DNA of 60,601 nt from Planctomycetaceae bacterium (GTDB lineage Bacteria; Planctomycetota; Planctomycetia; Planctomycetales; Planctomycetaceae). Position 1 is the first letter of the stretch. Every line of letters begins with the position of its first letter. A model generated the notes under the pieces. That model searched no databases. It saw only the letters and a program-made list of their open reading frames with translations, and had not been told where the DNA came from. The position numbers and the translations under genes were made by a program. The stretch is taken from NCBI GenBank assembly GCA_947476295.1, contig CANJQC010000014.1, forward strand, positions 1 through 60,601. The letters run 5' to 3'. Shown in pieces: positions 26,396-35,311 of this stretch.

Positions 26396-27940
26396 CTACG
26401 GCTGCACGGGAATTGTGGCGTTGTCTGCGCCGCCGACGAGAATGTGACCAGCAAAGTCCTGTTCGGGGATCAGGCACACGATGTATGTGTTCCGACCGTT
26501 TTCGATGTAAACGGGGATCGTCTGAGTCGCTCGTGATGCACTCGAATGCGAAAACCGCAATGTCGCAGACCAGTGTCCGGCGGGAAGTTCTGTGCGGGCA
26601 ATGTCGATCCGAGCAGGAAGCAGGCGCCAGGAACGCGTGTCTGCTCTTTCCATCGCCTCCCATGCGATTCCTGCTACGTTGATTCCAAGATCGACAAACG
26701 AGTTGCGATGAATATTCTGAGCTTCCTTCAGCACATACACCGCGCCTTTCTTGAGGACACGGCGCGTGATCGCGTGGGCGATTTCTTCATCGCGATGTTC
26801 GTGATATGAAGCCTGGGCGACTTCGTTCAGATCGACGACTGTTGAAAATATCAATGGAGCCGACGTCGCCACAGGAGATTCGAAAGGGCCAATTAAACAC
26901 TGGACACTGCCGGTCGGGATTGTGTGCCCGCATGGTTCAGGGCGTGCGATCTTTACGGACGCGATCGTCGGCGGCAGGGTATGTTTGCCTGTGGCGCTAA
27001 TGATGCGATCTGCAATCAACAACGCAACGGTTGTTGGTTCGGCCGATTCCGACACCCAACGAGGCGCTTTTCCGACAAGCGTAATAACATGCAACGTCCC
27101 ATTGCCCGCCTGACACCGCGATCCGAATTCACCGGTCGCTGCGGTCTGTTCGTGTCGGCGAAAGGCGGGATTCCAAAACCCGATGTCGTTCATCGCCTGT
27201 TCCGTTTCATCGTAGCGAGTTGGCTGTTCGGACTGCACTGCCGAGGACAGATAGGAGCTCAGAGCCAGCGGTTGATCGAGCGGCGAAGCGACAATGTTGG
27301 CAGCAGAACGTTCAGCGTCGTAACTGGCGGGCGTGATGACATCGACTTTATCCGGCGTTGGAGCCACTTCGACGTCAGCAACAGCGTTCGATTCAGACGC
27401 CTTCGCGGCCGCGTTCGCCAGAATTGTGTGGCGGCTGTCGGCGGCATCTTTGGCCTGCAACGAATACGCAAACGCATCCTGACCGTCGCCGAGCAGACTG
27501 GTCAGCAACGCCATATTCAGAATCATGCGGCGTTCAAAATCCCGTCCCGAATACGCCACAGCGCGGGAGTCGGTCATCATCGACGATGCCTGTTCGGTCA
27601 CATCTTTTTGTTCCAGATGTTCCAGTTCGCGGCGCAGGGTTCGAAAACGGGCTTCCGCCTGAGTCACATTGCCCGATGCCAGATCCAGAATGCCTGCGTC
27701 CAGTTCCAGAAGCTTCTTTTCGGAGCGAAGTTTCTCCTGCGATTCCTTCAGCGCCGTGCGGGAAAGTTCAAGATCGCCACGACCGAACTGAGCCACGGCG
27801 GCCTCATGGGACTTCTGCCAGTTCTGGCATCCGCCGCAAAGGCAAATGACGCTCAGCCACACGACGCGCATCCCTGTCAATGCGGCAGAACGCCGGAACC
27901 TCGAAAGCATCTGCATGGAATGGCGGTGAGTATCGGTCAT
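26396..27940 (-). CDS. COG3014-like lipoprotein
   Basis: A 514-aa lipoprotein with a long N-region, hydrophobic helix and lipobox CLCGGC near residues 34-39. An N-terminal TPR-like part (about 45-190) is followed by a beta-rich C-terminal domain (PRWVSESAEPTTVALLIADR, AHAITRRVLKKGAVY, WRLLPARIDIARTELPAGHW). The layout and the LpoB-like gene immediately upstream match the COG3014/LpoB pairing known from other bacteria. It is probably anchored to a membrane facing the periplasm; function unknown. A 394-codon frame on the opposite strand is only its antisense shadow. Confidence 0.65.
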   Translation of the reverse strand: MTDTHRHSMQMLSRFRRSAALTGMRVVWLSVICLCGGCQNWQKSHEAAVAQFGRGDLELSRTALKESQEKLRSEKKLLELDAGILDLASGNVTQAEARFRTLRRELEHLEQKDVTEQASSMMTDSRAVAYSGRDFERRMILNMALLTSLLGDGQDAFAYSLQAKDAADSRHTILANAAAKASESNAVADVEVAPTPDKVDVITPASYDAERSAANIVASPLDQPLALSSYLSSAVQSEQPTRYDETEQAMNDIGFWNPAFRRHEQTAATGEFGSRCQAGNGTLHVITLVGKAPRWVSESAEPTTVALLIADRIISATGKHTLPPTIASVKIARPEPCGHTIPTGSVQCLIGPFESPVATSAPLIFSTVVDLNEVAQASYHEHRDEEIAHAITRRVLKKGAVYVLKEAQNIHRNSFVDLGINVAGIAWEAMERADTRSWRLLPARIDIARTELPAGHWSATLRFSHSSASRATQTIPVYIENGRNTYIVCLIPEQDFAGHILVGGADNATIPVQP

Positions 27941-27995
27941 CTGGTCTCGTCGGCCATGAATGAGACATCAAGTTCCAGAATTCGCAACAGGTCTC

Positions 27996-28670
27996 TTAAT
28001 CGTTGTAGTGTTTCAGCTTTCCAAAGACTCCCTTGTGATAACCCTTTCGCAGCATCGCGGAGTCTTTTTGTGAGTCACCCGTGTGGATATCGAGCAACTC
28101 CAAGGTGAGCAGGTAGTCTCGCTGATAGTCGCCGTTGCTGTTTGTTGTGCCGGACGTGATGCTGGCAAACAGCAGATAGTCAAATGGTTGTTCTGAGCGT
28201 TCAAGTGCAAGCTGCAACTCACGCTGTTTCGCGGGAAGCACCAGCGTCTCAGGACGGCAGCGGCATTCCGACATTGCGGCTTCCACGTATCGACGACTGA
28301 TCATCCGGAACTGCGGGTCCTGCGAAACCAACGAATCGATGTGTTCGTAGATCTGTTCCTTGAAGTCACCGATCTCTTCGCTGCTGCGGTTTTCGACTCC
28401 GACAAAGCAGACCGATCTCGCCTCATTGCCCTCACCTTTGACGGTCGTGTGTGACGCCTGATGCACGCTGCTCGCTGACTTGGCCAGCAGACGACAGACG
28501 GATTCGTCAATCAACGGCTTCCATGTTTCGGCACCGGCGGTGTGGCTCCCGACCATGTCTTTGTCGTTCTGACTTAGTACATGCGCCTTCTGATGGTTTC
28601 GACAACCCGCGACGCTGGTGAACGCCGCGATCAAGCATACCAGACTTACGACTATGCAATATCGTGCCAT
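27996..28670 (-). CDS. LpoB-like lipoprotein (penicillin-binding protein activator family)
   Basis: A 224-aa lipoprotein from ATG 28670 with signal and lipobox SVAGC around residue 22. The body has the LpoB/CsgG-like alpha-beta fold: ARSVCFVGVENRSSEEIGDFK, a FRMISRRYVEAAM strand-helix and DYLLFASITSGTTNSNGDYQ. In E. coli LpoB activates PBP1b, but planctomycetes have unusual cell walls, so the partner may differ. It precedes the COG3014-like gene by 55 bp, forming a two-gene operon. Confidence 0.72.
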   Translation of the reverse strand: MARYCIVVSLVCLIAAFTSVAGCRNHQKAHVLSQNDKDMVGSHTAGAETWKPLIDESVCRLLAKSASSVHQASHTTVKGEGNEARSVCFVGVENRSSEEIGDFKEQIYEHIDSLVSQDPQFRMISRRYVEAAMSECRCRPETLVLPAKQRELQLALERSEQPFDYLLFASITSGTTNSNGDYQRDYLLTLELLDIHTGDSQKDSAMLRKGYHKGVFGKLKHYND

Positions 28671-28820
28671 GACCCGGTGGACTCCATTCCGCGGCAACAA
28701 TCTCGGCTACCAGAAACATCCTGTCTGGAGCGCAGCACGGAACGGCTGGCGGATTGCTGCACATCGGTAAGAGTATCGGCTTTTCCTGATTCACTGAAAG
28801 ACCGTTACGGCCCCACGAGC

Positions 28821-28853
28821 AAAAAAAAGCCCCGCCGAAACGATCGACGGAGC
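28821..28853 (-). terminator. rho-independent terminator
   Basis: On the minus strand GCTCCGTCGA-TCGT-TTCGGCGGGGC forms a 10-bp stem and is followed by eight T. It lies between the TPR gene (ending 28969) and the LpoB-like gene and so ends transcription of the TPR gene. Confidence 0.8.
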
Positions 28854-28968
28854 ACTGGAATAAAAGGTTTACACAAAATAGTGAGACCGGGGAACTCTGA
28901 TTGAGCGGCCTAGGCGCTAGCCGTCTGTTGATTCAAGCATTCCCGGGAGCGAATTCCTCGCTGACGCT

Positions 28969-29367
28969 TCATGCTGTCTTGGGATGCGACGGAATATTAA
29001 GAGTCATGTCAGCAAATGGCAGAGCAATCCTCAACTGAAACTCGCAATCCCCACCAAGTTTTTGAGCCATTTCGGCCAATTTCATGCTGCCAACGGCTCG
29101 ATAAGCGTCCACGAGCTCACGCCATGCAAAGCGTCGAATTGGCGTGGGCATGACACGGGCCGCCGTTTCCAAGTGCGAGATAGCGTCCGTGAAATTGCCA
29201 ACTTGCTTGAGAGCAATGCCATGCATTAGCTGAGTTGGACCTTCCAACGGGCCTGCATCGGTGATTTTATCGAGTTCTTCGATCGCTCGTTCTGGCATTC
29301 CCAGATCGAGGTATCCGTCAGCAGACAGCAATCGTCGAACTGTCTTTGGTGTCATTTGAATTCGCAT
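28969..29367 (-). CDS. TPR-repeat protein
   Basis: A 132-aa protein from ATG 29367 (MRIQMTPKTVRRLLSADGYL) with AGGGAG upstream. LDLGMPERAIEELDKI, LMHGIALKQVGNFTDAISHL and RFAWRELVDAYRAVGSMKLA are three TPR-like helical pairs. No signal peptide, so probably a cytoplasmic scaffold or adaptor. Single-gene unit with its own terminator. Confidence 0.7.
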   Translation of the reverse strand: MRIQMTPKTVRRLLSADGYLDLGMPERAIEELDKITDAGPLEGPTQLMHGIALKQVGNFTDAISHLETAARVMPTPIRRFAWRELVDAYRAVGSMKLAEMAQKLGGDCEFQLRIALPFADMTLNIPSHPKTA

Positions 29368-29445
29368 GGTACTTGCTCCCTTTTTGAGACAGGTCAGAGA
29401 CCTGATTGTTGTCGAACTGATATCTATATCATTCGCAACTGTCGC

Positions 29446-29458
29446 GCCAATTATTGGC
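29446..29458. promoter_or_regulatory. palindrome GCCAAT-T-ATTGGC
   Basis: Perfect 6-bp inverted repeat with one central base, about 80 bp upstream of the TPR gene start, in an AT-rich stretch that also contains the palindromic GATATCTATATC. A plausible operator/promoter area for that gene. Confidence 0.3.
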
Positions 29459-29479
29459 AAGTGTCCACAATTTTTTGTA

Positions 29480-30059
29480 AGTCATTGCTTTCATTGATTT
29501 TATGTTGACACTGTTGCGAATCACCTGGTTCGCTCCGTCTGCCAAAACTACAAGACTCGACGTCTCAGTGCGTAAAAACCTCACAGTCCGTTACGCATTT
29601 CGCGACAGAAATTGCAATTCCTACCATGACGGGGGCTTTGCCATTGCAGCACGTCGTAACCGCTGACCACACCCTTACAGGGTCGTGTGCTGCGAAATAC
29701 CGGGTCAAGACAAGGGCGATGCGATTGGCTGTCACGTTTTGTGCGGGAGGTTACGGAATGCCTCCGGACCTTTGCGTCGATCAGTGTGCCCTCGTGGCGG
29801 ACGCTGCCCGCATCCGAACCGACGCTGGCAGCGTCGGACACGACAGTGATTCCTGCGCCCGGTCCATAATTCCCTGCGATGCTGGACTCGCGCGCCTGTG
29901 CAAAAGCACGCGAAATGCTTTCCAGCTTGACGGCCAAAATTCTGAGCCTAAAGCAATGAGGAAACCCTGCCACTTCGCACTCACTATCAAGCATTACCGC
30001 AGGGTGGTGTACTTCGTCCCTCTCCGAAATGCTCGGTATTTCGAATCACTTGACCCAGA
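29480..30059. other. 580-bp stretch without a recognisable gene
   Basis: Two opposing frames (29581-29994 minus, 29626-30081 plus) overlap almost fully and neither shows a family pattern or a convincing start. The stretch contains GC-rich imperfect repeats around GGACGCTGCC/GCTGGCAGCG at about 29799-29838. It may be decayed coding DNA. Confidence 0.4.
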
Positions 30060-31019
30060 TCACATCATCTTTTCAATGTAGAATGATCCGGGTTCCCGAT
30101 CCGGGCTCAGAAACGGACATGCGGCTTGCAACTCTGGATAGTGTTCGTGAAACAGGAAGTTTACAGCGCCGATAACTTTCCACTGCTTATTGCCACTCAG
30201 CAGAGCCTCCATCAAATACTGCTCATTCCATAGTCGAACTTTGTCCACGACCCACGCTTTAGGATAATCGCGTGGCGTAAAAATATCATGGATGTGGACA
30301 ATGACGCCCTTCTTTAAAATCGGCAGTATTTCGAGGAACTCGCACAGCACATCCCCCTGAGGACGAATGACATGAGAGGAATCGATGAACAGCAGATCCC
30401 CGGCTTCCAGTCGTTGAAACACGGACTTTTCGACGGATTCAACCAACTCACGACGAACAATAACTCCGGATTCTTCAAGCCACGGGATTTCGTAGGGTTC
30501 GATGCATGTGTGTTCGCATGCGTAGTTGGGCTGCGATTGCTGATTGTTCCGAATTGCCTCGATGGCCAGAAGTGTTGAATTGCCGCTACCGATTTCAACG
30601 ATGCTTCGCGGTTTTTTAATGCGCACGAGGTTATACAGAAACTCAGCATCGCCCCCGTAAAAATACCCATTTCCAAAGCTGTATGTCAGATCATTCGATT
30701 TCGGCTCTGTAAAGAGCCGAAGTTCTTCGCTGAATTCAAATTTGCGAAGCAGTTCCAACTGCTCGGCGACATTCATGTCGATGCCCGGCAAATTTCGTGG
30801 CTGGTCGAGCGGACGTGACAGCAGGCGAAAATCAATCAACGGCTCGTAGTAGTGATGGGTGACAGGAAACACGCCAACCGCTGAAAGCACGTTGCGACAG
30901 ATCGGCATACGTTCTGCACCAACTCGACGGAGCAGTCGCATAAGGAGTGCCGCAGGAATCAGGAATGGAGCGAGAAGGAGGTCGCAAACCGGAAGGATTG
31001 CCTTGATGAATTTTGTCAC
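30060..31019 (-). CDS. class I SAM-dependent methyltransferase
   Basis: A 319-aa protein with an N-terminal hydrophobic stretch (about 5-30) and a Methyltransf_24-like Rossmann domain: SIVEIGSGNSTLLAIEAI (SAM-binding motif I), AGDLLFIDSSHVIRPQGDV and GVIVHIHDIFTPRDYPKAWV. GTG start at 31019. Last gene of the surface-polysaccharide cluster; probably methylates a sugar or glycan end. Confidence 0.82.
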   Translation of the reverse strand: MTKFIKAILPVCDLLLAPFLIPAALLMRLLRRVGAERMPICRNVLSAVGVFPVTHHYYEPLIDFRLLSRPLDQPRNLPGIDMNVAEQLELLRKFEFSEELRLFTEPKSNDLTYSFGNGYFYGGDAEFLYNLVRIKKPRSIVEIGSGNSTLLAIEAIRNNQQSQPNYACEHTCIEPYEIPWLEESGVIVRRELVESVEKSVFQRLEAGDLLFIDSSHVIRPQGDVLCEFLEILPILKKGVIVHIHDIFTPRDYPKAWVVDKVRLWNEQYLMEALLSGNKQWKVIGAVNFLFHEHYPELQAACPFLSPDREPGSFYIEKMM

Positions 31020-31131
31020 GAGACCAGCCTTTGATTAGTGCGATGGCGTCATTTGATGTGTTACGAGTCTTAAGAAGGCCAAATCCAACACTTTTTGTGC
31101 GATGTGAGAATCAGATCCTTGTGTTGTTTTG

Positions 31132-32304
31132 TCAGGCCGCCCTGGCCGACTTTCCTGGTGGAAGTGTTTGTCGAGATCGAATGGACTGGGCTAAGCTCCG
31201 GTTCTGCCGCTGAATTGCGATTCGTGCCTCATGCACACACGCTGCCAGCAGCAGCGTCATTCCTGGATATGTCAACGGCATTGCGGTCCATGAGAATGAC
31301 AAATAGGCCAGAATGGGAAGTGTGAGCACGAAACAATCTCGACTTTGCACGAACGTCCTGGCTGGAAGCCACAGCAACAGTATTGCCAGCAGTGTGAAAA
31401 TCACGCAGGACGGAATTCCAGTTTCCAGAGCCACCTGAACGAAATTGTTGTGCGCATGAAAGGTGTCGATTACAGCCAAGGCTTTCTTGGGAAATCCCGG
31501 CCCGACGCCGAGCATGGGATGAATTTTGATATGGTCCCATGCCACCCGCCAGATCAGGGAACGAGGCGCTACCGGGTTATAACCGACAAATCGCATGTTC
31601 ACGAGCAATTGGTGTACGAAGGGCATCTGAACAATGCTGTCGAGTGACGCTGAAACACTGATGATCGCACTGATCATAAAAACAGCGAGTCGCTTATGAT
31701 TGAACAGCACGTACAGCGTAAGGATAATCAGCATCGTACCAATACCATTACGTGACATCACTAGGACCACTGCAAGACAATTGAGGCCGATCAGCGCCAT
31801 ATATGCTAATTTTTTGAGCCCGGTTGAGTGATGAATCCGAACCAGAATCAGCGGCAGCGTCATATTAATCTGCGCGGCCATAATGTTTGCTCCCCCGGTT
31901 GGATTGGAGATTTGCCACGCCTTCATCGTTTCAGCACCGTATCCTTGGTATAGAATCCAGGCTGTCAGCAGCAGGTTTGTTCCCATCATCAGCTGCTGAC
32001 AGAAGTTCGAGAGGTCCGGAGATGAAAACGCCAAGGCGACGAGCGCCACATACATCGACAGCACATGAATCGTGCTGGAAAACTCTGCCGTCCTTGCTTC
32101 TGATGACACCAGTGCGATGACGATCATGGAAATCGCCCCTAATAGAAACACCGGGTAAACACTAACGTTACGGCGAACAACTGTCGAAGAGGCAAGGATC
32201 ACAGTCGCGATGCTGCCACCCACAAGCGTGAAGTCGTGCGACACGGCGGAAGTCATTCCGGTGGCGATCAAAGTGGCAAGGAAAGCGGCGATGGTCGTAG
32301 ACAT
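31132..32304 (-). CDS. O-antigen ligase / polymerase family membrane protein
   Basis: A 390-aa inner-membrane protein with about 11 hydrophobic helices. The Wzy_C/WaaL signature is seen in LIWRVAWDHIKIHPMLGVGP and THFAHNNFVQVALETG-like sequence (FHAHNNFVQVALETG). It would polymerise or ligate lipid-linked glycan in the periplasm. ATG 32304. Confidence 0.85.
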   Translation of the reverse strand: MSTTIAAFLATLIATGMTSAVSHDFTLVGGSIATVILASSTVVRRNVSVYPVFLLGAISMIVIALVSSEARTAEFSSTIHVLSMYVALVALAFSSPDLSNFCQQLMMGTNLLLTAWILYQGYGAETMKAWQISNPTGGANIMAAQINMTLPLILVRIHHSTGLKKLAYMALIGLNCLAVVLVMSRNGIGTMLIILTLYVLFNHKRLAVFMISAIISVSASLDSIVQMPFVHQLLVNMRFVGYNPVAPRSLIWRVAWDHIKIHPMLGVGPGFPKKALAVIDTFHAHNNFVQVALETGIPSCVIFTLLAILLLWLPARTFVQSRDCFVLTLPILAYLSFSWTAMPLTYPGMTLLLAACVHEARIAIQRQNRSLAQSIRSRQTLPPGKSARAA

Positions 32305-32431
32305 AAGGCGGGGGCGAGGGGATTGGACCGGGAGTGAGTGGTACGGCGGCAGCCGCAGGTTACGATTTGTCGAAAGCAGAATTAAAGGACAAAACAGTGA
32401 CCGATGGCCAGCGTCGTTCCTCAGGATTGTG

Positions 32432-33847
32432 TCATGCGGCTCGGATCCGGGGAATAACGGTTTCGGCTGTCGGTGCAGCGTTCCAGAGGCATTGCTTTAG
32501 GAGTTGGCGTGTTTTATGTTCCAATGCCGGCGGACTTTCATGGAATGCCTGTGCGACGCGCAGATAAGGCAGCATCACAAGACCGCGCTGCTGATAGATC
32601 GCGGCAAAGACAATAACATTCCAAAGACAACGCGATGTGAAGTAAGCGAAGGCCGTGCCCTCGATACCGGCGATTTTGCCGAACCAATAGACAAGGCTCA
32701 ACTGAATCGGGATGAATGCTAAGAGAGCTCGCGAATAAGTCTTTTCCATCTTCATCGTCTGCATGACCGGAATCGTGGGGCCTGTCAGGCAGTCCACGAT
32801 TACACCCAAAAGTAACGGTGGCAGCAGGCGGCAGACAATGCGGTATTCTGTTCCCAGCAGCGTCGTCAGCATTGGCGAGCAAATCCAGACTACGATACTC
32901 AGGGCCGCCGCGAGCAGGACTGTTACGGTTGCAGAACTGCGAACGGCATGATTTGCTGCATCGAATTCTCCGTGCTTGTAATGCCTAGCACAACGGGGAA
33001 TCATGGTGAGGTTGATGGCTCCCAGCGGCATGGCGATCAAGGCTGCGTAAGGAAACGCCAAGGCATAATAGGCGGCCTCTTCAAATCCACACGTCACCGC
33101 AATCACCAGCGGCATGCAGGATTGCGTCAGGAGACTTCCAATCCCAACGCTAACGAACGGCAGACCGTCTCGAAACTGCCGACGGATATCCGATCGACCG
33201 GCGTTCGGGAATGCGTTCCACGCCGACCGATACACGCCTCGAATCGGCTCGGTCTGCAACGACCCGATCCAGACCAACACCATCACGACGGCATACGTTG
33301 CGGCAGCGGTTGCCGCACCGAGTTTCCAGCCAGCAGCTGCCATCATCATCAAACTCGCTGTGAAAATGAACGGCAGGATCGTCTGTTCCGGGATCACAGC
33401 ACGACGACTGCCAATAATCGGGATCGCCAGCCATTGTCGCAGGTAGATCACGGTCAACGGGACAAACATAATCGTCGCCAAGAGTGATGTCCGGGCCCAT
33501 TGCGGATTATCGAACACGAAGGTGTTGACGAACCATGCTGTCAGTGATCCTCCGATCAACACTGCAGCGATGATTGCTGTACACAGATGAGCGATCGCGG
33601 TTTCGCGTCCAGTCTCAATCGGGCATTTCGTGGTGGAGAGATTTCTTACAAGAATGCGGTCCGATCCCAGCGGTGCAAGTGCCGCCAGCAGAAAAGCCAG
33701 TGCCAAGGCCGCACTGTAAGCACCGTATTCGGCAGGCCCGAGGAGCTTGGCCGTGACCGTTGTCGAAACAAACATCAGCGCAATGCCAACCATCCGCACA
33801 ACAAGTGTGCCGAAGGCGTCGGTGAGCATGCTGGATGGTTTGGGCAT
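32432..33847 (-). CDS. polysaccharide flippase (Wzx / MATE-like)
   Basis: A 471-aa membrane protein of the oligosaccharide flippase superfamily: start SMLTDAFGTLVVRMVGIALM, GPAEYGAYSAALALAFLLAA and about 12-14 helices. It moves lipid-linked repeat units across the inner membrane. It lies upstream of the ligase gene by 127 bp on the same strand. Confidence 0.85.
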   Translation of the reverse strand: MPKPSSMLTDAFGTLVVRMVGIALMFVSTTVTAKLLGPAEYGAYSAALALAFLLAALAPLGSDRILVRNLSTTKCPIETGRETAIAHLCTAIIAAVLIGGSLTAWFVNTFVFDNPQWARTSLLATIMFVPLTVIYLRQWLAIPIIGSRRAVIPEQTILPFIFTASLMMMAAAGWKLGAATAAATYAVVMVLVWIGSLQTEPIRGVYRSAWNAFPNAGRSDIRRQFRDGLPFVSVGIGSLLTQSCMPLVIAVTCGFEEAAYYALAFPYAALIAMPLGAINLTMIPRCARHYKHGEFDAANHAVRSSATVTVLLAAALSIVVWICSPMLTTLLGTEYRIVCRLLPPLLLGVIVDCLTGPTIPVMQTMKMEKTYSRALLAFIPIQLSLVYWFGKIAGIEGTAFAYFTSRCLWNVIVFAAIYQQRGLVMLPYLRVAQAFHESPPALEHKTRQLLKQCLWNAAPTAETVIPRIRAA

Positions 33848-33918
33848 TTGTTTTTTGTAAGATGGGTATTCTTACCCGTCGAATTGAAGTCGGGCAAGAA
33901 TGCCCCAACCTGCTCCAC

Positions 33919-35028
33919 TCATGCCGCACGGCGCGTTGGTCTTGCGGCGGAAACCGGAATTGTGGTTCGCATGTAGGGGGCGAGCAGATCATGATCCAGA
34001 CAGAAGTCGCGGAGTGATCCCAGAGACATTGAATTGTCGGGAGAACTGACATACGGATCGGTGACATTCGCATTGACGATGTCCGCATAGTCATACGCAA
34101 TGTCTTCGTAGACGCTGCGGAAGGCGGGCATGACGGCGAACATTTCTGTCAGCTCCACCGTCCGGCGAGTTTCTTCGTCGCTCATCAATTCTTCGTACAG
34201 CTTTTCGCCAGCCTTGGCTCCGATTTCCGTGATCGGCATTTTAGCGGGGTCGAGGCCGTTCTGCGGTGCCAGTTCGTCGATCATCACGCGTGCCAGATCA
34301 GCGATCTGAATAACGGGCATCTTGGTGACGAAGACTTCGCCGCCGCGAGCTTTCTCCGCTGCGGACAGCACGAGTCGACAGCTTTCTTCCAGCGTCATGA
34401 TAAAGCGTGTCATGCGGCGATCAGTGAGCGTCACCGGGCCACCGGCTTCAATCTGCCTTGCGAAGATCGGGATCACCGAACCGCGTGATCCGAGGACGTT
34501 GCCAAAGCGTGTCGAACTGAAAATGGTGCGACGCTTCATCTTCAGACTGTTGGCTGCCGTAATCAGTCGCTCGCCCATCAGCTTGGACGTGCCCATCACG
34601 TTGGTCGGATTCACGGCCTTGTCCGAGCTGGTAAAGATGACTCGTTCTACGTCATTGGCCAACGCTGCCTGAATCACATTTTTGACGCCCATGATGTTGG
34701 TCTGAACCGCGTCAAAGGGAGCTCGTTCGCAGAGTATCACATGCTTCAACGCAGCCGTGTGCAGCACGATATCGACACCGGAACACATCATATTGAGCTT
34801 GTCGGCATCGCGAATATCGCCGATCTGGCACAGGCTTGAGATATTGCTGCCTGGGTTATGGCGACGATGGTCCAGGAGCTCCTGTTCAAGGAAGAAGATC
34901 TCCGATTCGTTCGTATCGACGACGCGAATCTCTCGGGGAGCATGATCCAGCAACTGCCGGACAATTTCACGCCCAACCGTTCCGCAGCCACCGGTGACAA
35001 GGACGGTCTTGTTGAAGAAGAATGACAT
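33919..35028 (-). CDS. CapD/FlaA1-type nucleotide-sugar 4,6-dehydratase (short form)
   Basis: A 369-aa extended SDR enzyme. VLVTGGCGTVGREIV binds NAD(P); IFTSSDKAVNPTNVMGTSKL carries the S..K catalytic segment in which the classical tyrosine is replaced by methionine, as in the FlaA1/PseB/CapD subfamily. It makes a 4-keto-6-deoxy UDP-GlcNAc-type precursor. ATG 35028 (MSFFFNKTVL); a GTG at 35064 in frame is less likely. Confidence 0.88.
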   Translation of the reverse strand: MSFFFNKTVLVTGGCGTVGREIVRQLLDHAPREIRVVDTNESEIFFLEQELLDHRRHNPGSNISSLCQIGDIRDADKLNMMCSGVDIVLHTAALKHVILCERAPFDAVQTNIMGVKNVIQAALANDVERVIFTSSDKAVNPTNVMGTSKLMGERLITAANSLKMKRRTIFSSTRFGNVLGSRGSVIPIFARQIEAGGPVTLTDRRMTRFIMTLEESCRLVLSAAEKARGGEVFVTKMPVIQIADLARVMIDELAPQNGLDPAKMPITEIGAKAGEKLYEELMSDEETRRTVELTEMFAVMPAFRSVYEDIAYDYADIVNANVTDPYVSSPDNSMSLGSLRDFCLDHDLLAPYMRTTIPVSAARPTRRAA

Positions 35029-35130
35029 GGAGCGGTTCCGGGGAAGTAAGGATTCTGTTTGCACGGCAATCCAGAGAAGTGGCAGTGAAGGCTGGAGCGA
35101 AGAATCTTGTCACGATGTTGAAGTCATTTT

Positions 35131-35274
35131 TTACCACAGAGGGCACAGAGGAGCACAGAGGAATCGCAATAGATTGACGTAGGACCACGGACACAACAAC
35201 CTCAGATTAAGACCGGTTTTCTCTTCCTTTGTTTTTGCAGCTCTCTGTGTACCTCTGTGTCCTCTGTGGTAAAT
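35131..35274. repeat. ACCACAGAGG-ended repeat element, unit 1
   Basis: A ~144-bp block begins TTACCACAGAGGGCACAGAG and ends with the inverted words CCTCTGTGTCCTCTGTGGTAA. The same element, in opposite orientation, occupies 38119-38263 (shared interior GTACACAGAGAGCTGCA), and a diverged one 36319-36534. It has a MITE-like layout: inverted ends and no coding capacity. Confidence 0.85.
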
Positions 35275-35311
35275 CAATCCGCTGACCGAATTCCACTGAG
35301 AACTGAGTGCA

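Noticed and set aside
26924-28108. 394-codon plus-strand open frame
   Set aside because: It lies antisense to the COG3014-like and LpoB-like lipoprotein genes, has Arg/Ser-rich composition typical of shadow frames, and no recognisable domain.
29581-30081. Opposing frames of 137 and 151 codons
   Set aside because: They overlap each other almost completely and neither resembles a known protein; left as unassigned DNA.
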